Position numbers and translations under genes: made by a program
Notes under the pieces: generated by a model
Told to the model about the DNA's origin: nothing
The model's input: the letters and a program-made list of their open reading frames with translations, nothing else
Databases searched by the model: none
Assembly (NCBI GenBank): GCA_029204225.1
Contig: CM055103.1
Span: 45,916,611-45,980,610 of the forward strand
Length of the DNA: 64,000 nucleotides
DNA from: Diphasiastrum complanatum
Lineage: Eukaryota > Streptophyta > Lycopodiopsida > Lycopodiales > Lycopodiaceae
Direction: 5' to 3'
Shown: positions 43,494 to 55,708 of the stretch, piece by piece
How positions within the stretch are numbered: position 1 is the stretch's first letter
Layout: each line of letters opens with the position of its first letter

Positions 43494-44960
43494 CAACTAT
43501 GCCATTTGGAAGGACCTAGTGAGGATGGAGTCAATTTTGGTCCTCCAAGATGTGATGGACATTGTATTAGGACTTGAGGAGGAGCCACAATTGCTACAAG
43601 AAGTCTAAAAATTACAAGAAAAGGGCAAGGATGGCCCTATATTGTATCAAAATGAATGTGTCAAATCGGAAGTGTTGAGAGAGATTAACTCTTGCACCTT
43701 GGCCAAGGAGGCTTGGGACACTCTCAAAGCCATTTGTGAGGCCAAAAACACATCTAGATTGCTCACTCTTAGAACCCAAATCTCTCAAAGCTACCAAAAG
43801 AGTGATGAGAGTGCCTCAAACTTTGTCATGAGAGTGAAAGATCTTCATAGAGAGCTTTCTTGCATAGGAGACCATCTCAATCACAATGAATTAGTGCAAG
43901 TAATCCTTAATGGATTGAGAGATGAATTTGACAATATTGTCCAAACTTGTGCAATGCAATCAAAGCTTCCAAGATTGGAGGCATTGCAAGGAGTTCTCAT
44001 TGCTGAGGAGTGTAGGCAAGAGAACAAGCTATTAAGGATCAAAAAAATTTCATTGAAGGATGGTGGAGAGGACAAAGCACTTTTCACTAAGGACAAGTCA
44101 AATGGGAGGAGCAAATGACAACAACAACAACAACAACACTTCAAGAAGGACAAGGAAAAAGCCAAACATGGAGATGATGGCCATTCCTCACAAGCTACAA
44201 CATCTAGTGAAAAGAAGAGCAAGTCAAAGATCAAGTGTTTCTTTTGTGGCAAGAAAGGCCACTATGCTTCAAATTGCTTCAAGAAAAAGAACCAATTCAA
44301 GCAAGCTAACCTTATTAATGAGGAAGAGAGTGAGGGTAATGAGAGTGATAGGGAGGATTCATTAATGATGTCAAGTTTTTCTACTTCCATTTTTAAGAGT
44401 GAGGAATTGTGGTGGATAGATAGTGGGGCTAGTTCCCATATGTCTAGTTCTAGGAATTCATTCACTAGTCTCATGCCATATGAGGGTACTAAGAGATGGT
44501 GTTGAATATAGGATTGAAGGAATAGGATGCATTCCGGATTGAGTGTAGCATCATCAAAAACATTGTGTCTCAATGATGTTCTCTATGTACCAAAACTAAC
44601 AAAAAGCCTCATTAGTGTTGGTCAATTAATTGATGATGGTTTAGATGTCAAATTTGATGTTGACACATGTGTAATCAAGAGGGAGAGTGAAGTGATAACT
44701 AGAGGATCTAGATTTGGGAAGTTGTACAAACTATATTCTAGAGAGAGTGCTAACATTTGTGATGTTGCTTACAAAACCAAGATTTCTCAAGAAGATCTAT
44801 GGCACAAGAGATTGGGCCACCCCAATTTCAAAGCCATGACATCTATGGTCAAATAAGGGAAAGCTATTGGACTACCAAAGTCTATGACAAAGGAGCTTCA
44901 ACGTTGTGAAGTTCGTGCATTGGCAAAATCTCATAGAAGACCTTTTCCAACTTATCCAAC
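43494..44960 (+). mobile_element. Ty1/copia gag, protease and pre-integrase fragment
   Basis: Plus strand: gag start region (NYAIW, then MESILVLQDVMD), capsid frame at 43642-44118 (LAKEAWDTLKAICEAKNTSR, LHRELSCIGDHLNHNELVQV), CCHC knuckle CFFCGKKGHYASNC at about 44240, protease ELWWIDSGASSHMSS at about 44405. Pre-integrase LYVPKLTKSLISVGQLIDDG and LWHKRLGHPNFKAM lie at 44580-44840. It stops at about 44960 with no integrase, RT or LTR. Frame breaks are near 44118 and 44500. Confidence 0.87.
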
Positions 44961-46652
44961 ATCAAGACAAGTATAGTCTCTTGGAAAACAACATTTGCCA
45001 TATGCAACAATAGCAACATCCTTGATGTCTTGATGTTGGTCTACTTTGAGATGAAACCCATAAATTGTAATTTGTGAGTAGTCATGATGGCAATTATGTC
45101 ATAGCTCATTCCCCAACATTACTATAAGACAAAGTCTTTCTACAACATGTGCAAGCCACTAATATCAACAATATCTTCACAAAAGCTACTACTATTCCAA
45201 AAATATTTGAATTTATCGAACTCTCTTCCTTTTACAACTATAATAAGTGGACCCTATATTGATATAATCGTAAAACTCAATTCCTAAAAAACATTGTGTT
45301 AGTATCATCACATCTTAGACTAACTATAATCATGTAATGTTGAATGATTGAATGCTATCAAATATAGTAAAGAAAGAGCAAGTAATGCACCGTAAACAAG
45401 GTGATTTAAAAGATCACAACAAACATTGTTTTACTTGTGTATGCTCAAAGTTGGAAAAACATTCATTCGTTACAAAATTGACAAAAAAAGACATTGCAAT
45501 TTGCAAGTTATAAGATCAAAACAAATAAGACATTTCCGTGATCAAAGTCACCAAAGAAAAGCAACTCATGATAGTTTTCACATAATCACATTAGATAGAA
45601 GTCTAAAACTATTGTGCTCACTAACTTACACCGAGTAAACTCATATTTTTAGCACGTACTTACACATACCCAATGTCTACTAAGAGCCACATTTGTATGG
45701 AATCTCCTAACATCTATTTTGTACTTGTGAGTGTTAAAATTCTTAAAGAAATACAATTCCCAAAAGCTTTGATATCTCCAAGGCAAGATTAAGGCCATGT
45801 GGCTTGCCACAAGGCAAAGCACTGGTCTATATTGCATAGGATTGTGTCACTGAAGTTACTGTTCCAGTATAGCTCAAACTTCAGCTTAAGTGAGATTATT
45901 GGAGTCTGGACTATGAGCCATGTGTACTTGAATGTGCTGCAAAGCAAGAAAAAGGACAGCCACCTCAAGTGCTCACCGAAGAGTAAGTGGAGACCGATAA
46001 CGATGGCAGTAGGCCCGAACGGATCAAGGGTTTCTCAGAATAAGCATGGTGTTCTAATGCCAATGCAATTGTGAGCCGTATTCCACCTGCATTAACATAT
46101 ATATTCAAATTTCAGGGTCTGATTGCAGACATTTTTAACCACTGATTGGTGATCGTCTGCTCAGGCTTTATTCGGAATTTCGGAGTGATTCACAACATTT
46201 CAATTTTCACCGCACAGAATAGTTCTCAATGCACTATCATAAAGTAAGGGACAACCCACACATTGAAAGTGGACGCGTGTCCTTCTGGAATTCACTTTTT
46301 GAAGCATTGTATTCTTCTGTGGCTCGAGAATCCAACTGAAACATTCAATTCTATTGTGGCTCGAGATAGCTGGACTATATATATGAGACTGGAGTGTATG
46401 GTCTCACCTTGTTTCAACGTCACTTTTCTTATTTGCACGTTGTTCTGAATCCTGATTTTCCAGCCATCATAAATCATAGAGTACATTGTAAATATTTGGG
46501 TTTTGTTGCTCCCACATGACCTTTATCAGCAACCAGCTTCTTGTGAGCTTCAAAATAAAGTGTTAAGTTTTTGAATCCTCATTAGATAGCAGCAAATCTG
46601 TACAAGAAGAGATCGCATACATCAATTACAAGATATATCATATAGCAGAACA
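44961..46652. other. Upstream region of the NIP aquaporin
   Basis: No coding sequence recognised. The last 400 bp should hold promoter and leader of the aquaporin. I looked for the AUGUAA minimal uORF known from boron-regulated NIP5;1 leaders and did not see it in about 46060-46652. Confidence 0.45.
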
Positions 46653-47071
46653 ATGTCACAAGATAACATTTCCGCAGAAGCATCAATCTCCCCATCTTCC
46701 AGCAATGCTGAAAAGGTACCGAATGGAGGGAGAAGATTTAAGCAATTAATTAACAGATCCGAGTCGTTGGAAAGGTGTGTGGAACAGGATCGGCTGATGA
46801 GAAGAATAGCTCATGAGTTGGTGCCACATTCTTCGATGGCAAAGAAGGTATCTCCTCGTTCCACTCTTCGTTTATTCATTAAGTCCTTCACTGTGTCCAA
46901 ATGTAGTGTTTTAGGACTCTTGTAACGAGTTATAGGTTAGCAATGGATGATACGATCAAAAGGTCCTACACAGCATTCCCGTCAACAATAATTGTCAATC
47001 TCGTCCTTTCTGATTCAGATGAAATTTTGACATCAACTTATTCAAGTGCTATATTATTTCAAATTGGAGAC

Positions 47072-47138
<67 letters not shown>

Positions 47139-48992
47139 CTCAAGTTCGTATGGCGGCTGGCCTGAAGACGTAGATTTCGCACTTCACACTCTGGTGAGAG
47201 GAGGGCCCTATCTTTCAGCTTCTGTGTACTTATACCATATAAACTTTTGACCATCTTAGAAAACAATGTAGTAAATGTAACAGATATAAATGCCAGGGGG
47301 TGCTAGAAATAAACCCTGCTTGCTCTGATGGTCCAAGTCCAAGAACAATGGCTACCATTTTCTCTTCATTTCGAGGGGTTAGATTCGCATGGTCTACAAA
47401 GATCTTACATGTAGTAGAGAGTATCTTATAATCAGAGCGTCTATATTTGCACTAACTGTTGAATATTTTGGTCGTGTTGGGCTTTTTTGTGAGGACAGAT
47501 TTTGTCAGAGTTTGTTGGAACGTTCATTTTGCTCTTTGCAGCAGCTGGCACGGGTATAGTGAACGAGAAGACACATGGAGATCTTACAATTATGGGTGTG
47601 GCAGCAGGATCTGGGATTGCAGTGATGGTCATTATCTTTTCAACAGGACATATCTCGGGAGCACATTTGAATCCTTCTGTTACACTTGCTTTTGCCTCCA
47701 TGCGCCATTTTCCTTGGATTCAGGTTAATATACGTTTTTCTTCCAGACTTCTCTTACGACAGAACTTTTCTTTTAGCAGTTCATTTGAAAACGCTTATCG
47801 TTGTGTTCATTCCCTTTTCTTATGATTTGAAGATTTTTCTTGAAGCTTAAGATCTCCCTGCCTTGAATCATTAACTGGATTCTCTTAGATTTAATCAGAT
47901 CAAAACAAAAGTCTTCAAGGAATTACGATGGTAGCAAGTCAAACACGATGAGGCCGGAATTGGGCAATCTTTTGCAACTTGCAATGAAAGCATGACGTTC
48001 TGTATGAACAGTATTTAAATTTTCTATTCTGATGTTCACCTCGAATGCATGCCAGCTATGACAAAAATGTCTTCTTAACGACGTCATTGCTTTGACAGGT
48101 TCCAGTGTACATAGCAGCCCAAGTGCTCGCTTCTGTACTTGCCTCGTTGATGCTGACACAGGTCTTCCATCCTAAACACTTCCATGGTGGGATGACATCT
48201 CCAGCTGCAAGTGACGGGCAGGCTTTTCTTCTTGAGTTCCTTATTTCGTTCATTCTCATGTTTGTGGTAACTGCAGTTGCCACAGATACTCGTGCGGTAC
48301 GATAAAATTTAGTAGTTCCTAAGCTCAACTTCGATTTCTTCATCGGATTCTTAAAATATATATGCTAAGTAGCGCCAACACGATTTCGTTCCTTGGCATA
48401 TTTACTGTGAAAACCAAATCAAACTACTTGAAAAACACACTTGAGCTACAAAGTTTCGATTTATTGGTTTTGCAGGTCGGTGAACTTGCTGGGATAGCTG
48501 TGGGTGCAACTGTTTTTCTGAACAACCTTATTGCGAGGTAAAAACACGACACACGGATTATTGTAGGAGCCATATACTGCGGCTTCCAAATTTTTTTAGA
48601 TTTGATTCATGCTTATTAATAGTTCGGAGAAAAGCAGGAAGGTTACCCTAGGGCCTAGTTTTTAACGTCCACTGCAATATTTTGATGCGTCTTTTGGTAC
48701 GTATACCATGAGATGCCAAAGTAAAGTAATGTAGAACTGCCATTATGCATAATGCAGTAAGTTCACAGGAGCTTCGATGAATCCAGTCCGCACCCTTGGT
48801 CCTGCAATTGCTGCAAACGACTACCACAAAGTTTGGATCTATATTGTAGCTCCGACGCTAGGCACACAGGCAGGAGCCTTGACGTACAACCTAATGCGTC
48901 TCAAGGACATGGATTCTGGCACATCAATGCGGAGCTTCAGAAAGTGGAACGCAGACTTAGAAGATCAGAAAAACGTTCAATCCCAATACTGA
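46653..48992 (+). CDS. NIP-subfamily aquaporin (NPS/NPV type)
   Basis: Five exons: 46653-46847, 47499-47723, 48099-48296, 48476-48537, 48758-48992. The total is 915 nt, 304 residues plus stop, with all-consistent phases and GT..AG introns. Nodulin-26-like intrinsic proteins are plasma-membrane channels for water and small uncharged metalloids such as boric or silicic acid. Membrane half-loops carry GHISGAHLNPSVT and GASMNPVRTLGPA, so the two NPA boxes are NPS and NPV as in NIP5;1. Other family blocks are FPWIQVPVYIAAQ, FVVTAVATDTRAVGELAG and IYIVAPTLGTQAGAL. By alignment to AQP1 and NIP5;1, the selectivity-filter residues are Ser (H2), Asn (H5), Ala (LE1), Arg (LE2). There are 109 residues between the NPA boxes by my count. 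The N-terminus is Ser-rich (SISPSSSNAE) and unlike NIP5;1. The ATG has A at -3. Confidence 0.93.
47073..47135. repeat. (AG)n microsatellite in NIP intron 1
   Basis: About 31 perfect AG units inside intron 1 (46848-47498), on the sense strand. Confidence 0.97.
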
Positions 48993-49430
48993 AAAGAATA
49001 GCTACTTGCAAAATCACACTCTACCAGCTGACATAGAGAGCAAATGGTGTGACGTTTTTTCTACTTTTCTGTTTGTAAAACGAATACTCTTTAATCTCCT
49101 TATGTGTCGAGTCGAATGAGTCAAAGATAATAATCATGGATGTCCTTGATGGCTCTGAATTCTATATCTATGGTTTTCTTTGACACCTACTAGCTCATCA
49201 ATTCATCGACTAGATCTGTTGTGACAGAAGATCTAAACATGCTGCTCTAATTTCACTAATTCTTTTACAAGCCCCTACCGACAGGTCGGTAGTGTCTCGC
49301 AACACTCCGATCTATCGACTTATTTTGTACCTCATTTCCCAACGGTGGTATCAAAGCTTGTGTTGATTGTCAGAACATTTCCAGTTTATTTTCTTAACAT
49401 ACACATGTAGCAATTATCTTTAGGAATTTG
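48993..49430. other. 3' flank of the NIP gene
   Basis: Likely 3' untranslated region followed by copia leader-like sequence (GGTATCAAAGC near 49349, resembling a primer-binding site). No coding feature. Confidence 0.4.
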
Positions 49431-49439
49431 ACTCATCAA

Positions 49440-50247
49440 GCAATTCAATGGCGACGACTTCCACTTGTGCAAGTAACATATGAAGATGATGCTGTTAGAG
49501 AAAGATTTATGGGATGTGGTTGACAGATCCTTGATCCTACTACTTCAAGATGTTGATCTCATAGCCAAGTAGAAATCCAAATATGGCAGAGCTCTCATTA
49601 GAGGAGTTCTAAATCCCAAAAAGACTTTTTGTAAAGATTCTTTTATAATTTTTTCTTAATTTTTTCTTACACATGGACCAATCAAAACACTCAAATTTGA
49701 AATCTACGTAACGTAACTTTTTGAGTCTACATTTTGATTCCACACTAAAAATGGCATAACTTTTTAGTGGTAAGTCCAAATTTAGCGGAGTTTGGTGCAT
49801 TTGAAAGGGCTCGACAAGGCTTTCCAATGATATGTTACATGCTTCTGAGCTACGATTAAAAAGTTATGGCAAGTCAAAAGTATTAGTGTTATAATATTTT
49901 TATAATATAAACTACATGTTGCACGAATTCTTAAAGGGTCTTTTTGGAGCTCAAAACTCCTCTAATGTGCATTATTATTCATGAATCTCAAGGATTCACA
50001 AATATCACATGTCAGTAGTTCTGAAAGATCGAAACAAGCTTGGGATAATCTCATAAGTATGTATGAAACCCAAGATGTTGCCACTCATTTATTCATGCGT
50101 AAGAAATTCTTCTCATGCAAGATGTCAAAATCGACTTCAATCAATGACCATATTAATCACGTTCAATCATTAATTGATCAACTTGTTGCAGTTGGATCTC
50201 CCATTGTTGACAACGATATGGTCATGACACTCCTATTGGGATTGTAA
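49440..50247 (+). pseudogene. Copia gag fragment with inserted inverted-repeat element
   Basis: Around the nested element (49596-49967) the sequence reads as copia gag: DLWDVVDRSLILLLQDVDLI and SKYGRAL before, ALLFMNLKDSQISHVSSSER and SKQAWDNLISMYETQDVATH after. It ends at INDHINHVQSLIDQLVAVGS and a stop at 50247. Removing the element restores an uninterrupted GRAL-ALLFMNLKD frame across the joint. It is truncated before the zinc knuckle, and a stop also occurs in the part before the element. Confidence 0.8.
49596..49967 (+). mobile_element. 372 bp inverted-repeat element, second copy
   Basis: The same family and orientation as 40332-40709: left end CATTAGAGGAGTTCT, right end AAAACTCCTCTAATG. 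It differs by scattered substitutions and short indels. It interrupts a copia gag frame, and the flanks GCTCT and TGCATT join perfectly in frame, again with no target duplication and again between two T residues. Confidence 0.88.
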
Positions 50248-51114
50248 GGTCTGCGTGTCACGACAGAGAGAAGCGAGCGGGGAATCCTTGGTGCATGCAA
50301 CTACGTCTATCGTATTCAGACCGACTTCGATAGTTCGAATTCTACCCTACTTGATCACAGCTTCGAAGTCACTAGATCAATACAATCGATTCCATAGCCA
50401 TGCATGAATTAGATTGGATTTAGATTTAGCTTTGCCGGGAGATTAGAGCATCACAATCGACTCAAACTATCAATCATACAAGACAATTTAGTCTACGAAT
50501 AAGTTTATCTACAAACAAGAAGGAATTTGAACATGAATAAAATGAGCATTCAATTATAATATGCATGACCTACATTATTAGAACATTGATTATTCAGTCG
50601 CAAATAGATACAATTTTAAATGCAGTCAGATTTGCGTTCTTCCTGAAATAATACTCTGTAATAATAGAGAGAAAGAACAAAACAATTGCGCTTTGGATGT
50701 TCGATTGATCGAATAGACAAATTATTGAGCTAAATGATCTCTTCTTGTCTAGTATAATGTCCAACTGAAGAACTGATATCTTGCTAGATATATACACATG
50801 GCTAACTAATTAAAAGAATGTTTGATCTGTACTTTTCAATTAGGATTAAGGCACTATGTGCTGTTGGCAGTCGCCTTCGGACAATATTTGATTCTATTAG
50901 AGATTCTGTCCATTCATGATTCAATGTACTTGTTGATCCACTTATAGTCAGATTACATCCGATAGTTCAAGGATGGCCGAATAATCGAATCTAGTCAGAT
51001 GGTCCGAGATGGTCGAACTATCGAGGATGGCCAAAAAATCGAAGATGGACGAATAATCAAGGATGACCGAATAGTCGAAGGTGTTCGGATGATGAAAAAG
51101 AATTAATAGCTTTG
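50248..51114. other. LTR-like non-coding stretch with minisatellite
   Basis: Non-coding sequence between a plus-strand gag fragment and a minus-strand RT fragment. From about 50965 to 51090 there is a degenerate tandem repeat of roughly 15-18 bp, consensus GATGGCCGAATAATCGA (variants GATGGTCGAACTATCGA, GATGGACGAATAATCAA). The rest may be LTR but no ends could be verified. Confidence 0.5.
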
Positions 51115-52080
51115 AAATATACATTACAGTCTGCAAAGCTTGGTTCAAATAAATGATCGATCAAGAATGTGTTGATTCAATGGAACCATGCTATGGATTA
51201 TTGTTTCAGACCTTACAAATCTTTGTGGAGTTTGCATACTTGATCTTCACGACCATTGAGGATATAGCTTTCTCGATGGATCACGTAAATGTCCTCCTCG
51301 ATAACTCCATTGAGGAATGATGTTTGTACATCCATCTGGTGTACCTCAAAATCTGTTGCAGTAGCATATGACAGTAGTAGTTGAATGGAAGTATGATTGA
51401 CAACCAGACTAAAACTTTCGAAGTAGTAGATGTTGAGAATTTGTTGAAATCCCCTTACCACGAGTCGAGCTTTCATTCTATTGATACTATCGTCTGCTTT
51501 GTATTTGATATTAAAGACTCATTTGCAGTTAATTATCTTTCTGTCTGCTAGCAGCTTGGTGACAGTCCATGTGTTGTGCCTCAACAGTGAGTTGCACTCC
51601 TTGTCCATTGCTTATTTCTAGAGATCTGAATTGGCCTGTGACATAGATTCCTCAATTGTGGTTGGCTCTTCTATAGAATAGTGAGTGTACTCATCAGTGT
51701 ATCGGATAGGCTGAGTTCGGGTTCTTGTTGATCTTCTGGTTGAAGTTCTTGGCTGCAAAATTTGACTTTGTGTCGGTTGTGTCGGCTGCTCCTAGATTGT
51801 AATTTTTTCATCTTCTTTTGGATCTGACTATACAGAGTGACTATTGGATGAAATCAAAATAGTCTTTTGATATACATCAATTGTCGAGGCAAAAATTGTA
51901 GACTACATTTGGTCCTTGCCCTTCAAATCAATAAATTGATATTCAATAAAAGTCACATTCATGTTAGTGAAAACTTTACAGGTCTTTATACTATACAGTC
52001 TATACATTCCATCAAAAGTACAATAGCCAACATAAACAGTTTTGAATGAATGGTCATCTAATTTCTTTCTATTGTTTTAC
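51115..52080 (-). pseudogene. Copia reverse transcriptase fragment
   Basis: The minus strand gives KARLVVRGFQQ, ESFSLVVNHTSIQLLLSYAT, FEVHQMDVQTSFLNGVIEED and CKLHKDL. After a stop that replaces the Tyr of YGLKQ it continues as GLKQ and, in shifted frame, FADCNVYF to about 51115. The region 51480-52080 upstream on this strand is a degraded linker and RT N-terminus. The catalytic YVDD box is absent, so the fragment is dead and truncated at both ends. Confidence 0.75.
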
Positions 52081-52940
52081 AACAAGGAAGAGCAGCCCAC
52101 CAAGCCTTTGAGTTGATGTCCACCAATGTCTCCAAAAGCCCTCCAATGTGTCTCTCCTCCAATGCTCCTAAAATCTTTCCAAAAGTAGATAAATAAGATG
52201 GCCTTACAAATTTACCACCCAACCATAGCTAGATCCATGCATAATCAAGCCCTATCTAGCACCCCCTTGCTAAACCACAATCACTACCATCACAATCACA
52301 AGCATGCTCAAGATTCTACCCCCACCTAAGTCCCATACCAAAGATAGTGATCCTCTCAAGAGCAAGCAAGCCAAATCTATGCTCTCTACACACTAGCAAT
52401 CCAGTAGAGATTAGAAGCAAGCCACAACACAAGAAATCTCCCTTCATTTGGGTGGCCTCTCTCTCTCTTATAGATGGCCAATGATGCACTCCAAAGCACT
52501 ATGGAATGTCCACACAAGCCAATGAGAAAAGCGGAAAATGAAAGGCCAAGAGGCTCACAAGTTAGTGGAATGTCAAAAGACACCGATTTTTAGAGCATTG
52601 AAAAAGCCTAAGTGGTGGCTGATAGATTCCATATCAAGTTTTTGGCATTTGCATGTAGATTTTGAAATAATCAGTTTTTTTGTGATTTTGTCAAACCCTA
52701 TTTTTGATTGGGTCTCTAGATAGTGAGTTTATTGAAGCTCATTTAAGTGTGTTTCAATCTAAGGAAGTGGCAAGAGTCATTAGATTGAGGATAGATAATA
52801 GGGTGATCAAGATTTCACTATTCTATATGTTGATTTGCTTGGTATAAGTGCTAGAAGAGAATTGAGTAGTTTTATATCTTTGTGATTTCCTTTTGAAAAA
52901 AATTGTTGTTGTTCAAAGGAGTGCTTTGTGCATTAAAGTA
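52081..52940. other. Unrecognised spacer
   Basis: AT-rich sequence without a recognisable gene. A short CT-rich tract (TCTCTCTCTC) lies near 52460. Confidence 0.35.
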
Positions 52941-52942
52941 GG

Positions 52943-53570
52943 TTGAAAGAGAGAATCAGGTCATTGCTACATGGCTACATCAAGTGGAGTCATGTTGGAA
53001 GCACAAACCAGGCCATACAGCCAACAAATGCTGGTTCAATCCAACAATACCTCGCATGCACTGCAAGAAGAAGGGACACTCTGCATACGATTGTAGATTC
53101 AACCCAAAAAGAAAGAACAAGGCTGAGAAAACAAATGTTGCAGAGTCATCCAAAGATGCAGATAGAGGTGATGAAGCCTTCACAATACTTGATGAAGCTT
53201 CAAGGAGCTACACTAAACAAGACTACGATGAAATCATTAATTCGGGACCAACATCACACATCACCTGCAACAAGAAAATCTTGATTGACTTCAGAGAGCT
53301 CAAAAATAACAAAGCAGTGATTCTAGGTGATGGGATCAGACACGATGTCAGTGGCATTGGGACTCTACAACTACAAACACTGTCAGGCCAAGTAGAGCTG
53401 CTAGGAGTACTCTACGTGCCTTCATTGAGAAAAGATCTGCTATCAGTCTCCAAGATGACAGATCTTGGAATTCGAGTTTTGTTCGATGGCAATACATGAC
53501 GCATGATAAAAAAACTACAAACAAATTGTTGATGGTTGGATGCAGAGAAGAAAACCTCTACCAAGGGAGT
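52943..53570 (+). pseudogene. Copia gag knuckle and protease fragment
   Basis: The frame at 52984-53499 shows Cys/His knuckle-like stretches (CWKHKPGHTANKC and CKKKGHSAYDC). A protease region follows in which the catalytic DSG has become NSG (IINSGPTSHITCNK), then LQTLSGQVELLGVLYVPSLR and DLLSVSKMTDLGIRVLFDG. After a stop the copia reading can be followed a little further (REENLYQ) to about 53570, where gypsy sequence begins. The protease family differs from that of the 43.5 and 59.6 kb elements. Confidence 0.75.
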
Positions 53571-53574
53571 GCTT

Positions 53575-55708
53575 CCACGACGTCTTATCTCGGAATCTCC
53601 TAAGCTATTATCGCCATTAGCAACAATAAGCAAGGTCAAGACTGGGCCTCTTAAGACTTATCGTGTCAATAAACCTACCTTAGAGTGGGATATCCATGAA
53701 TCAGAGTCACTTTTCAAAGTAGATGAGTCCCTTATGCATGAAGTACCTGATCCTAAGCCCCATTTGCAAAAAGCCCAATTCTCATTCTGTTGACGCTCTA
53801 AAACAAAAAAATGGCTATGAAAGAGAAATTGAAGCGTCCCATTGTGATGGAACCACCCAAGGATTGGACACAGGTGCGTGACGATCCACCTTCAGGGCAA
53901 GCATCCCCACCATCAGCTACCAAACCTTCCACTTCCAAGTTCGCGAGGAAAATCAAGCCTAAAGTGCCTTATGCACCAAAAGGCCCCGACATGCCACAGT
54001 ACTTCAAGGACTATACAATTGAGGATGTTACTATTCAGCTTCCCCAAGCCCAATGTGAACCTCAGGGGGATGCCCCTTTTGATGGACCAGCCCGGACGGT
54101 CCTGTTGAATTTGAAGGATCCAGAGGAAGAAGAGGACAAAATTGTCCATATAGGAGCCCACCTCAATTGAGAACAACGTAGAGCCCTAGAAAAACTGCTT
54201 CGAAGGTATCACCATGTTTTTGCCTGGTCATACAAGGATACGAAAGATGTGAGCCCTACGGTAGCCGTACACTTACAACCTGATGCTACCCCAGTAGCTA
54301 GTTGTCCGTACAGATGTAATCCAATTCATCGAGCCAAGATCAAGGAAGAGTTACAACGCCTGCTGGAGGCCGGATTCATCTATGAGGTCGAACATATAGA
54401 ATGGGTGTCGGCAATGTAATTGTACCTAAGAAAAATGGAAAGCTTTGAATTTGTGTAGATTTTAAGAAGCTTAATGCGGTCACTAAACGTGACCATTTTC
54501 CTATTCCATTTGGAGAAGCCATATTAGAGAATCTAGTTGGAGATGAGGCTTATTCCTTCTTAGATGGCTTTAGCGGTTATAATATGATAGAAATAGCACT
54601 TGAAGATCAACACAAAACTTCTTTCGCTATGGAATGGGGGACGTTCTGTTGGAAGGTGATGCCCTTTGGATTGTGTAATGCTCCTAGTACCTTCCAACGT
54701 GTCTTGCAAGCAGCCTTTACGGACCTGATAGGAGACATGCTAGAAGTCTACTTAGATGACCTAGGAGTTCACTCTGAAGCATCTCGACATTTAGTTGTAC
54801 TTGAAAAAATCTACATTCAGTGCCAAAAGTTTGGTATATCTCTAAATCTCAAAAAATGCCAGATCTAGGTTACCCATGGTGTTGTTCTAAGATCATATCC
54901 CGAAATGGAATTGCTGTTGATCCTGAAAAGGTTCGAGTAATTGTAGAGATGCCAATCCCTAAAACCGTGTGTGAGGTTCTGATCTTTATGGGCCACGCCG
55001 ATTACTATCATTGTCACATACGTGACTTTGCAGGTAAGGCACATTGGATGTACCGGTTATCCATAGGTCCAAAATGGGTAGAGGAACATGGCCTTGAGTT
55101 TAAAGACCTCAAACATGCCTTAGCCAATACCCCAATTTTGCGAGCACTCGATTATTCCAAGGAATTTCATGTGCACACGGATGCTTCCAAGTACGTTGGC
55201 ATTGTCTTGATGCAACCTGGTGGGGATTCCAAATATTATCCTATCCGATTCTTGAGTCGACAACTAATCCCAGCCGAGATGAATTATACTACTACTGAGA
55301 GGGAAGCATTTGCTACGGCGTATGCGGTTCAAAAATTTCGGCATTATCTCTTAGGAAAACCCTTCGCGTTTTACACCGATCATCAGGCGTTATTATACCT
55401 TTTGAACAAAACATGCACAACCGGATGCATAGCACCCTGGTTATTATTACTTCGAGAATTTGAGTTTCGAGTTGTTGTTAGAAGAGGTTCGCAACATTTT
55501 TTAGTTGATCATCTTTCACGAATCCCTAGCAATGACAAACCAACAGAAGGTGTCAATGATGACCTTCCTAATGCTATCTTGTTTCAAGTAGATTACACCC
55601 TAGTTTGGGCATGCGACATCACTTAATACCTTACGATGGACCAAATGGATCCAAATCTACCTAAACCAGCTCAGCGAACATTGATTTATAAGTCTGCTCC
55701 CTACACCC
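53575..55708 (+). mobile_element. Ty3/gypsy pol segment (linker, RT, RNase H) lodged between copia parts
   Basis: Plus strand. The linker runs 53575-54180 (KTYRVNKPTLEWDIHESES, PQYFKDYTIEDVTIQLPQAQ). RT runs from about 54180 (YHHVFAWSYKDTK, PYRCNPIHRAKIKEELQR, frameshift near 54420, RDHFPIPFGEAILENLVGDE), with FGLCNAPSTFQRVLQAAF and catalytic EVYLDDLGVHS at 54584-54868. RNase H is in frame 54820-55626 (FHVHTDASKYVGIVL, NYTTTEREAFATAYAVQKF, FYTDHQALLYLLNK). It ends within the post-RNase H linker at about 55708. It lacks gag, protease and integrase and has no LTRs. It is the same family as the element at 1-3650. Confidence 0.87.

Noticed and set aside
46060-46652. Boron-responsive AUGUAA uORF upstream of the NIP gene.
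   Set aside because: I scanned the stretch and found no ATGTAA.
50243-51217. Inverted 11-mer TGTAAGGTCTG/CAGACCTTACA that looks like the two ends of a 975 bp LTR.
   Set aside because: The right-hand 11-mer lies inside copia RT coding sequence on the minus strand (the YGLKQ block with Tyr changed to stop), which continues to about 51115. The flanks also show no target duplication, so it is a coincidence.
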